DNA of 64,000 bases. Source: Porticoccus sp. W117. GTDB lineage: Bacteria; Pseudomonadota; Gammaproteobacteria; Pseudomonadales; Porticoccaceae. The DNA lies in contig NZ_JATAAF010000001.1 in NCBI RefSeq assembly GCF_030341905.1, positions 124,001 through 188,000 on the forward strand, given 5' to 3'. Each line of letters begins with the position of its first letter. Position 1 is the first letter of the stretch. Made by a program: the position numbers and the translations under genes. Positions 9,356 to 16,552 of this stretch are shown piece after piece. The notes beneath the pieces are model-generated. The model saw only the letters and a list, made by a program, of their open reading frames with translations, made no database searches and was not told where the DNA came from.

Positions 9356-10504
9356 TTAAGGCAACAAATCAGCCAGCTTTTCGTCGAGTTTTTCACCGCG
9401 AAGATCCTTGGCAACGATTTTTCCGGTAGCGCCTTCCACCAGGTAGTTAGCGGGAACACCAGATACGCCGTACATTTTCACTACCGGGCTGGTACGGGCC
9501 AGCAGGTCACCGGTATCAATCCAGGGTATGCCCTCTTCTTCCGAGGCTTCTTCCCAGTCTTCCCGTTCGCTATCCAGGGTAAAAGAAACGATTTCAAAAC
9601 CTTTTTTATTAAAGTGTTTATACGCTGTCTTCATGTGAGGAATCTCTGCGCGGCAGGGGCCACACCAGGAAGCCCAGAACTCTACCAGAACATACTTGTT
9701 CTTCTTCAGCACGTTGGCCAGATGAAATTCCTGTCCAGAGAGGTCTTCAGCGGTAAAGTCTTTGATCACCGTACCAACTTGAACAGCGGAACGCGCCTTC
9801 TGAAATTCCTGAGCTTTCAACAGACGCTTGAGGGCAACTTTTGCCTCACGAGTACCTTCCAGCTGCTTACTCAGCGACATAATGCTCTGGGCGTTTTGTT
9901 CAACGTCCTTATCCCAATAGCCCGCGCCGTGTAACAACAGTTTTGCCATTGGGTCGTTGGTACCTTTATACGCCTTTGTGAGCAATTCCGATTTCAGGTC
10001 GTTCACTCTTGTATTTAACGTCATATACTCTTCACGAATGGCAGGAATTTTTACATCTCCGTCAAATTCAAGCAGTGCTTTCCAGACGTCCTGAAAGTCA
10101 GAGTTGTTATTCCAGGAATTCACCACTAGTTCACTGTATTTACCCCCCTTTAAACTGAAGTATTTTTCCCCGGTAAATTCAATGACGGTTTCCCCCGGCT
10201 CCAGTGGAAAGGTAACACGATGGAACGGATATTCACTATCAGACGGCACCACATCCAAAGCAATGATATAAGGATTTTCCACCGTTCCAGTTAGTGTGAC
10301 GACACCATTAGTAAAAGGCGCGTCCTTCAAAAACTCAATGTTCTTAGGGGCTTCTATTGTCTTACTGCGATACACCAGAACTCTCGCCCCTTCGGGGAAG
10401 TGCTGTGCGCCGGTTACTTTGATTTCGAACGTGTTCGGGCTTGAGGCACAGGCCGCACTAACTACTGCGTACAGTGCCAGTAAACTCAACTTCAGGAATT
10501 TCAT
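9356..10504 (-). CDS. TlpA-like thiol-disulfide lipoprotein
   Basis: 382 residues. A lipoprotein signal peptide (MKFLKLSLLALYAVVSAAC, lipobox SAAC) predicts membrane anchoring facing the periplasm. About 240 residues of beta-rich N-terminal sequence (DUF4369-like in character) and a helical linker precede a C-terminal thioredoxin-fold domain with the redox motif WCGPC at 280-284 and the cis-proline VPANY near 349. This architecture is most common in Bacteroidetes TlpA/ResA-like proteins. Probably reduces or isomerises periplasmic cysteines; substrate unknown. Single gene, with no cytochrome maturation genes beside it, and a terminator-like hairpin downstream. Confidence 0.88.
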   Translation of the reverse strand: MKFLKLSLLALYAVVSAACASSPNTFEIKVTGAQHFPEGARVLVYRSKTIEAPKNIEFLKDAPFTNGVVTLTGTVENPYIIALDVVPSDSEYPFHRVTFPLEPGETVIEFTGEKYFSLKGGKYSELVVNSWNNNSDFQDVWKALLEFDGDVKIPAIREEYMTLNTRVNDLKSELLTKAYKGTNDPMAKLLLHGAGYWDKDVEQNAQSIMSLSKQLEGTREAKVALKRLLKAQEFQKARSAVQVGTVIKDFTAEDLSGQEFHLANVLKKNKYVLVEFWASWCGPCRAEIPHMKTAYKHFNKKGFEIVSFTLDSEREDWEEASEEEGIPWIDTGDLLARTSPVVKMYGVSGVPANYLVEGATGKIVAKDLRGEKLDEKLADLLP

Positions 10505-10700
10505 ACTCTGGTCTCTTGTTGTGGAATCAGCGTTAGCTGAGAAACAGGGAGCAAGCGTTCAAGGCACTGAAATTATAGAAACCCTAAAAACGTCGAACAC
10601 TTAAAAAGCCTGCAAATTAGTATAAATTTTTAATAATGGCTCACATCTTAGACCCATTGAACTTCAAACGCAGTAAAGAAATGTAAAATATCCAGGGAGA

Positions 10701-11783
10701 TCAGGTTCCAAGCGTATTTAGCATCCAGCCCAAGACCAACACCTGAGGCAAGGTCACCAATGGCAAAAACAGCGCCACCTTCCAGGATTTGGCCAGGTCT
10801 TTCAGCACCATTACTTCCGTGTAATCGGTAGCAATACCCGCCATCAAAAAGGTAAAACTGTTACCCGGTGCGGCGGCACGGGTGAGTAAATCCGCCGCAA
10901 TGGGTGTTGAACCTTCGGAGCACACTTCAATAATGGTGGCCGCTGACAGGGTCAGAAACAGCCCAATCAGCGTGGGGCCGAAATAGGTCTGATACACATC
11001 CATGGGCACAAAGGCACGGATTAATACCGCCAGCACAATGCCGAACAGCAGCCAGCGAAACACCATTTTTGAATCCCGCAGCCCATCTTTCAGAACTGCG
11101 CTGACGGACTTCGGCGTGACCTCCGCAGACTTCAGCAGCTTTTTCAGCTCTGGCCAGAATGTTACTGACTCAGTGGTTTCTACTTGATTGGGATTGGCAG
11201 GCAACGTCCCCCGCGCCACCAAACGATCGAAGATGATTCCCGTGGTAATACCAATTACCGCTGACAGTAGAATAAACAGTAGCGTCCACTGCCAGCCAAT
11301 CAAGGCAATCATCACAATGGTCAGCGACAGGGAATTCCATGGGCTGGCAATCAGAAACGCCATTAGCTGGCCAAGGCTGGCACCGCGCTCGTAGAGTTTG
11401 ACGCCCACCATCAAAATGCCGTGGTTGCACAAATCCAGTAATATTCCGGCACCGGTAGCCCGTACCACACCACGCACGGAACCGCCCTGCCCCAATACCG
11501 ACATCACCAACTCTCGCGGCACCCGCTCCAATAGCCCAACAAACACCACCGCCGCCAACAACCCCCACCACATTTCGTGAAGCAGCTGGGCAGTGCCAGA
11601 AGTGATCACCCATAACCATTGTGGAACTGAGTTATCCCCAAACAGCCAATACAGTCCATAGCTGACTGCCACTATAAGACCCGAACCCCACAACAGATAA
11701 TCTGGCCTGACCTTTTCGCCTTGCGGGGTTGGGCAGCAGCTGATTGCCGGCTTTTGTGGTTTTGGTGAGCAGCAGTTAGCCAT
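10701..11783 (-). CDS. SO_0444-type Cu/Zn efflux permease
   Basis: 360-residue polytopic membrane protein of the permease family (DUF318/ArsP-like) often annotated as the SO_0444 Cu/Zn exporter. The N-terminus MANCCSPKPQKPAISCCPTP has two CC pairs likely to bind metal; about eight to ten membrane segments follow, with the conserved CSEGSTPIAADLL and LMAGIATDYTEVMVLKD segments. The ATG at 11783 overlaps the end of the CueR-like gene by 8 nt; an upstream in-frame start at 11840 would lie wholly inside the regulator gene and is rejected. Cotranscribed with the regulator from the promoter at 12214-12244, so it should be metal-induced. Confidence 0.87.
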   Translation of the reverse strand: MANCCSPKPQKPAISCCPTPQGEKVRPDYLLWGSGLIVAVSYGLYWLFGDNSVPQWLWVITSGTAQLLHEMWWGLLAAVVFVGLLERVPRELVMSVLGQGGSVRGVVRATGAGILLDLCNHGILMVGVKLYERGASLGQLMAFLIASPWNSLSLTIVMIALIGWQWTLLFILLSAVIGITTGIIFDRLVARGTLPANPNQVETTESVTFWPELKKLLKSAEVTPKSVSAVLKDGLRDSKMVFRWLLFGIVLAVLIRAFVPMDVYQTYFGPTLIGLFLTLSAATIIEVCSEGSTPIAADLLTRAAAPGNSFTFLMAGIATDYTEVMVLKDLAKSWKVALFLPLVTLPQVLVLGWMLNTLGT

Positions 11784-12174
11784 TGGAACGCTCCGACAGG
11801 GAATCGATAATGGCGCAATGGGGCGAGTTGTTATCGGCACAACGAGAAAGTAGATCAGTTAGCAACTGCTGCGTTTCCTGCAGTTCAGCAATTTGTTGAG
11901 CCACCTGTTGCTGGCGCTCGGTGACCAATTGGTGAACTTCCGCACTGCGACGTTTGGGATTGCGCCACAGTTGCACCAATTGACCACACTCTTGCAGAGA
12001 AAAACCGAACTGTCTGGCACGGCGCAAGAAGCCCAATTCAGAAACTGCAGAATCCGGATAATCCCGGTAGCCATTTTCAAGCCGTGGTGGCGCAGGCAAC
12101 AAGCCCTGCGCTTCGTAGTAACGGATGGTTTTGGCAGATATGCCGCTTTGTTTGGATAGATCGCCAATATTCAA
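11776..12174 (-). CDS. CueR-like MerR-family copper-responsive regulator
   Basis: 132 residues: an N-terminal winged helix-turn-helix (MNIGDLSKQSGISAKTIRYYEAQGLL), a dimerisation helix (about 78-110) and a metal-binding loop CADNNSPHC whose cysteines fall at 112 and 120, the same positions and spacing as in E. coli CueR. That argues for Cu(I)/Ag(I) sensing. The start is TTG at 12174. It is followed by the metal permease with an 8-nt overlap and preceded by a MerR-type promoter, so the pair is an autoregulated metal-efflux operon. Confidence 0.93.
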   Translation of the reverse strand: MNIGDLSKQSGISAKTIRYYEAQGLLPAPPRLENGYRDYPDSAVSELGFLRRARQFGFSLQECGQLVQLWRNPKRRSAEVHQLVTERQQQVAQQIAELQETQQLLTDLLSRCADNNSPHCAIIDSLSERSNG

Positions 12175-12213
12175 AGTACTGCCCCAAGGTTAGTGCCACT
12201 CTTAGTGAATGGC

Positions 12214-12244
12214 ACTATAAACCTTCCAGCAGCAGGAACGTCAA
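12214..12244 (-). promoter_or_regulatory. MerR/CueR-type promoter and operator
   Basis: On the minus strand: -35 TTGACG, a 19-bp spacer, and -10 TATAGT. The spacer contains the dyad ACGTTCC-TGCTGCT-GGAAGGT (12241-12221), close to the CueR consensus ACCTTCC-N7-GGAAGGT. The overlong 19-bp spacer is the hallmark of promoters that MerR-family activators realign on metal binding. Confidence 0.92.
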
Positions 12245-12250
12245 GAGTTA

Positions 12251-15200
12251 TCAGTTAAACCGAACTCTGAAAAACACCGCATACAACACAGGCACCACCA
12301 GTAACGTCAACAAGGTGGCAAACGCCAGACCGAAGATAATAGTCACCGCCATAGGCACAAACATGGCGGTGCCGCCCCACCACAGGGGCATCATGCCGAG
12401 CACGGTGGTGGCGGTGGTAAGCATTATGGGGCGCAGCCGTTGCAGGCAGGCGTGCACTACTGCATCGGCCGGAGCTTTACCCTGTTCTTCGATTTCGATT
12501 TTGATTCGGTCGATCAATACGATGGCGTTGTTGATAATAATCCCCGCCAGTGAGATCACCCCGAGAATGGTAAAAAAACCGAAGGAGGAATTGGCCACCA
12601 GCAAACCAATGGTCACGCCGATCAGCCCCAGTGGGATGGTGGTTAAAATAATAACCGGCCGGCGTATGGAGTTAAATTGCGCCACCAGCAACAGCACAAT
12701 CACCATCAACGCCAGTGGCAGTTTCGCGGCAATAGAGGCATTGGCATCGCCGGAGGATTCCGACTCGCCACCCATTTCAAAGCGGTAGCCCGTAGGCCAT
12801 TTTTCAGCGCTTTGTTTTAACCAGGGCACAAGTGTACTGTTCACTTCGGCGGCGGTTACACCATCCTGCAGTTGCACATTCAGGGTGAGCGTACGCTCCC
12901 GGTCGCGACGGCGCACCACCCCCGGTTCAAATACCAATTCCACATCCGCCACTTGTTTTAGCGGCACCCGGTCGCCGGAGGATTGCGCGTAAATACTCAG
13001 GCCATCCAGCTTGCCCACATCCTGGCGATCGCTAGCCACAGTGCGCAGTTTTACCGGAATCAGCTTGTCCCCTTCCCGATACTGGGTGAGTTCAATACCC
13101 GCCAAGCCAGTGCGCAGTGAGTACGCCACATCGTCGCTAGTTACCCCTGCCAAGCGCGCCCGTTCCTGATCCACATTCACCAGCAGTTTTTTGGTGGGCA
13201 AGCCCCAGTTATTTTTCACCGAGCTGACACCGGGGCTGGCGTAGAGTTGATCGGTCACTTGCTCCGCCATGCGGTACAGCTGCTCCGAACCGCTGCCAGA
13301 CAAACGTACTTGAATGGGGTAACCCACCGGCGGGCCATTTTCTAAACGTGACAACTGGGTGGCCAGATCGGGAAAGCGGTTGCGCAGAAACTGGTTGATG
13401 CCGGCAATAACGTCATCCACCACTCGGCCATTGCTGGTATTCACAATCATAAAAGCATTGGCAGGGTTAGGGTTGGCAGGGTCCAGGCCCAAAGCAAAAC
13501 GTGGGCCACCGTCGCCGATAAACGTCATCCAGTTGCTGACCGCAGCATCGCCAGACTGAGGGCGGTAAAACTGCTCCGTTATAAAGTGGTCGAGTTCAGC
13601 AACCACCTGCTCGGTAGTTTCAATGGCGGTACCCAGGGGCATCTCCAGTTTCGCGGTAAACACCGGGTCTTCCGATGGCGCGATAAATATCTGCGGTACC
13701 AGCCCCATGCCCTGCATGGCCAGCACAAATACCACCACAACCCCCAGCAAAAATGTTTTCGGGCGCCGCAAGGAGGCCAGCAAAAATTGGCGATAAAAGC
13801 GGTAGCCACCGCCATCGAACAGCTCATCTTCGGCGCTGTGTTTTTGTTTCACCTTGAGCAGTGAGGTAGTGAGCACCGGAATCAGGGTCATGGTCAGCCC
13901 CCAGGAGCACAGCAGGGTAATACCCACCACGTAGAAAATATCCGCGGTGTATTCTCCCACTGCGGATTCTGCCAGGCCGATGGGCATAAAGGCGGCGGCG
14001 GTGGTAAGGGACGATACCAGCAGGGGGATTTTCAACTCGCTACCCGCCTCTATGGCAGCAGCAATGGCGCCCATTCCCCCTTCCCGTTTCAGCAGTATGG
14101 ATTCCACCATCACAATGGCGTTATCCACCAGCAGGCCCAGGGAAATAATCAGCGCCGCTAGGGAAATCTGATTGACGGTAATATCGAATTGCTGCATGAC
14201 AAAAAAAGTAATCACCATGGTGGCGGGAATCAGGATTGCCACCACCGCGCCGGTGCGCAACCCCAAAAACGCCACCATTACCAGCACCACAATGGCAATG
14301 GCTTGCAACAAACTGGACATAAAGTTGTTGACGTTTTCTTCCACCAGCTGTGCCTGGAACCAGACTTTTTCCAGTTCGATACCCCAGGGGTATTGCTGCT
14401 GGATTTCGGGAATCAGCCGATTCAGTTTTTTACCTAGTTTGAGAATATCGCCGCCGTCGGTCATGGAGATGGACAGGGTCAGCGCCGCCACCCCGTTGGC
14501 GCGGGCCATGCTGGATGGCGGGTCCAGGTAGTCGCGGTATACCCGGGCAATATCTCCCAGTGACACCAACCCGCCTCTGGGCAGTTCGATAACGGTGCTG
14601 CGCAAGTCATCCAGAGATTCAAAATTGCCGGTGGGCTCCAGGGCGATGCGCTCTCGCCCACTGGTGATATTGCCGCCGGAGGAGAGAATGTTGACGCTGT
14701 TGAGCACGCCGCTGAGTTGCTGCGGCGACAACCCCAGCTCCGTCAGGCGGGCGTTGTTGTAATCGATAAATACCACTTCCTGTTGGGCACCGTGAAATTC
14801 CACCTTGGCAATATCCGGCTCTTTTAACAGGCGATCGCGGATTTCATCCGCCACGGTTTTTAACTCCGCGTAACTGAATCCGTCGCCGGTCAGGGTGTAG
14901 ACACTGCCAAATACATCGCCAAATTCATCGTTGATATGAGGGCCGTCCACCCCTTTGGGCAAATCCCCTTCTACATCGCCAATCTTGCGCCGCAGATCGT
15001 CGAAAATCGGGCGCATGTTTTTGTAGCTTTCTTTGAAGTTCACATTGACCACAGAAATGCCGGTGCGGGATTCGCTAACAATAAAATCCACCTCCGGCAT
15101 TTCCTGGGCTTTCTTCTCGATTTTGTCGGTGACCAGCTGCTCCATGCGCTCCGGAGCCACACCGGGAAGGCGGCTGGTAATTACCGCAGTGCGCACGGTA

Positions 15201-15331
15201 AAGCCTGGGTCCATGGCCTTGGGCAGGGCGTAATAAGCCGCCAGGCCGGAGATAAACAGCACCGCCACCAGGGCGAAAGTGATGCGATTTTTGTCGATGG
15301 CGAAACTGGTCAGCGTGTTTTTTTGGGTCAT
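12251..15331 (-). CDS. RND-family efflux transporter, inner-membrane permease
   Basis: 1026 residues with the RND plan: TM1 (ITFALVAVLFISGLAAYY), a large periplasmic loop, TM2-6, a second periplasmic loop, then TM7-12, ending in a TM12 region with ATLLTLLVVPVLYAVFF. TM4 carries GLLVDNAIVMVE with the proton-relay aspartate. Proton-driven export of hydrophobic or cationic compounds from periplasm or inner membrane through the partner genes. ATGA overlap with the upstream membrane-fusion gene shows coupling. Last gene of the outer-membrane, fusion, permease operon; ends 7 bp before the CueR-type promoter. Confidence 0.95.
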   Translation of the reverse strand: MTQKNTLTSFAIDKNRITFALVAVLFISGLAAYYALPKAMDPGFTVRTAVITSRLPGVAPERMEQLVTDKIEKKAQEMPEVDFIVSESRTGISVVNVNFKESYKNMRPIFDDLRRKIGDVEGDLPKGVDGPHINDEFGDVFGSVYTLTGDGFSYAELKTVADEIRDRLLKEPDIAKVEFHGAQQEVVFIDYNNARLTELGLSPQQLSGVLNSVNILSSGGNITSGRERIALEPTGNFESLDDLRSTVIELPRGGLVSLGDIARVYRDYLDPPSSMARANGVAALTLSISMTDGGDILKLGKKLNRLIPEIQQQYPWGIELEKVWFQAQLVEENVNNFMSSLLQAIAIVVLVMVAFLGLRTGAVVAILIPATMVITFFVMQQFDITVNQISLAALIISLGLLVDNAIVMVESILLKREGGMGAIAAAIEAGSELKIPLLVSSLTTAAAFMPIGLAESAVGEYTADIFYVVGITLLCSWGLTMTLIPVLTTSLLKVKQKHSAEDELFDGGGYRFYRQFLLASLRRPKTFLLGVVVVFVLAMQGMGLVPQIFIAPSEDPVFTAKLEMPLGTAIETTEQVVAELDHFITEQFYRPQSGDAAVSNWMTFIGDGGPRFALGLDPANPNPANAFMIVNTSNGRVVDDVIAGINQFLRNRFPDLATQLSRLENGPPVGYPIQVRLSGSGSEQLYRMAEQVTDQLYASPGVSSVKNNWGLPTKKLLVNVDQERARLAGVTSDDVAYSLRTGLAGIELTQYREGDKLIPVKLRTVASDRQDVGKLDGLSIYAQSSGDRVPLKQVADVELVFEPGVVRRRDRERTLTLNVQLQDGVTAAEVNSTLVPWLKQSAEKWPTGYRFEMGGESESSGDANASIAAKLPLALMVIVLLLVAQFNSIRRPVIILTTIPLGLIGVTIGLLVANSSFGFFTILGVISLAGIIINNAIVLIDRIKIEIEEQGKAPADAVVHACLQRLRPIMLTTATTVLGMMPLWWGGTAMFVPMAVTIIFGLAFATLLTLLVVPVLYAVFFRVRFN

Positions 15332-16407
15332 GGCAACAACACCTGTTGGCCATCGCGAATTACACTGACGCCAGCGGTAATAACTTGATCGCCGCGAGTC
15401 AGCCCGCCCAATACTTGCACCCCGGCCTCGGTTAATTCACCCAGTTCCACTACCTTGCGGTTAACCTGGGCCTGCTTGCCATCACTGCCTGGCTCGGCGA
15501 CAAACACAAAGGTGGCATCAGCGCCTTTGACAATGGCGGACAGAGGCAACAGGTACGTGCTTTGGTCGCCGCTGTCGGCAAACTCAAAGGTCACCTCGGC
15601 AGCCAGGCCGGCGCGCACGGTGCTGGATGGTTGCAACACTTTGACAATCACCGGGAACACCGAGGCAGCACCATCCACCACGCCGCCCACTTCGCTAACA
15701 CGCCCGGCAAACTGTTCGCCGGGCACCGCATCAAAGGCCACCGACACCGTGGCGCCGGATTGGATACCGGCAATCAGGTTTTCCGGCACATTGACGGTAA
15801 CTTCAATTTCGTCGCCGCAGTTGACCTTGGCCACCGGGCTGCCCTGGCTGACGTTTTCGTTCACCTCGGCGCTCAATTCCGCCACTGTGCAATCGCCGTC
15901 CGACGCCAGACGAGTGTAGGACAGCTCCAGCTGCGCCAGTTGCAGGGCTTTTTCCGCCGCCCGCTGTTGCGCTTTGGTGGATTCCGCCTGGGCGCGAGCA
16001 CTGTCCAAGTCGTTGCGGGACGCGTTGTTGTTTTGGTACAGATCCTTGGTGCGTTGATAACTGGCATCGGCACTGCGGGCATTGGCTTCCGCCTGCTGTA
16101 GCGAAGCGCTGCTCTGTTGCACCTTCAACTGGAACGAAGTGGGGTCCAGACGTGCGATCAAGGTGCCCGGTTGCAGGCGATCACCTACCTGCGCGGGCAT
16201 TTCCACAATGGTGCCAGACACCTTGAAACTGAGCCGCGACTCCTGGCTGGACTGACTGCTGCCGGAAAATACCCTGGTGCGAGATGAGCTGGGGGCATCC
16301 AGAGTGACGGTGCGCACCGGGCGCAATTGGGGTTCGGTGTCCACCGCCTTGTCGTCGCAGCCGGCCAGTAATACAGCGGCGAAAGTGAAAGCAAGTTTGT
16401 ATTTCAT
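15328..16407 (-). CDS. RND efflux periplasmic adaptor (membrane fusion) lipoprotein
   Basis: 359 residues. Lipoprotein signal MKYKLAFTFAAVLLAGC; lipoyl-like half (VGDRLQPGTLIARLDP), a coiled-coil hairpin (about 85-150, QQSSASLQQAEANARSAD), the second lipoyl half and beta-barrel (ENLIAGIQSGATVSVAFD), and membrane-proximal domain. The ATG at 16407 has the Shine-Dalgarno AGGAA; the longer in-frame reading to 16521 runs back through repeat C1 and is rejected. Links the RND pump to the outer-membrane component encoded upstream. Confidence 0.93.
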   Translation of the reverse strand: MKYKLAFTFAAVLLAGCDDKAVDTEPQLRPVRTVTLDAPSSSRTRVFSGSSQSSQESRLSFKVSGTIVEMPAQVGDRLQPGTLIARLDPTSFQLKVQQSSASLQQAEANARSADASYQRTKDLYQNNNASRNDLDSARAQAESTKAQQRAAEKALQLAQLELSYTRLASDGDCTVAELSAEVNENVSQGSPVAKVNCGDEIEVTVNVPENLIAGIQSGATVSVAFDAVPGEQFAGRVSEVGGVVDGAASVFPVIVKVLQPSSTVRAGLAAEVTFEFADSGDQSTYLLPLSAIVKGADATFVFVAEPGSDGKQAQVNRKVVELGELTEAGVQVLGGLTRGDQVITAGVSVIRDGQQVLLP

Positions 16408-16425
16408 AATTAATTCCTTCATAGC

Positions 16426-16548
16426 GTCATTGCGAGCGCAGCGCGGCGATCCAGTGTCTTGGTTTTGAAAGCCACTGGATTGGTTGTACGCTGCGCTCAA
16501 CCTGACGGTTGCCCAAATCATAGATTTGTCGCAACGCTCGCAATGACA
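16426..16548. repeat. Repeat family C, copy 1
   Basis: Starts GTCATTGCGAGCGCAGCGC and ends in the inverted GCAACGCTCGCAATGAC, with internal sub-repeats (CCAGTG../..CACTGG; CGCTGCGCTCAA). It separates the outer-membrane-protein and adaptor genes within the efflux operon. Half copies at 26943 and 39721. Confidence 0.88.
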
Positions 16549-16552
16549 GTGC

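Noticed and set aside
10505-10700. Possible small gene or RNA in the TlpA-permease gap
   Set aside because: No start with ribosome-binding site, no hairpin with T-run; an A+T-rich spacer with no recognisable content.
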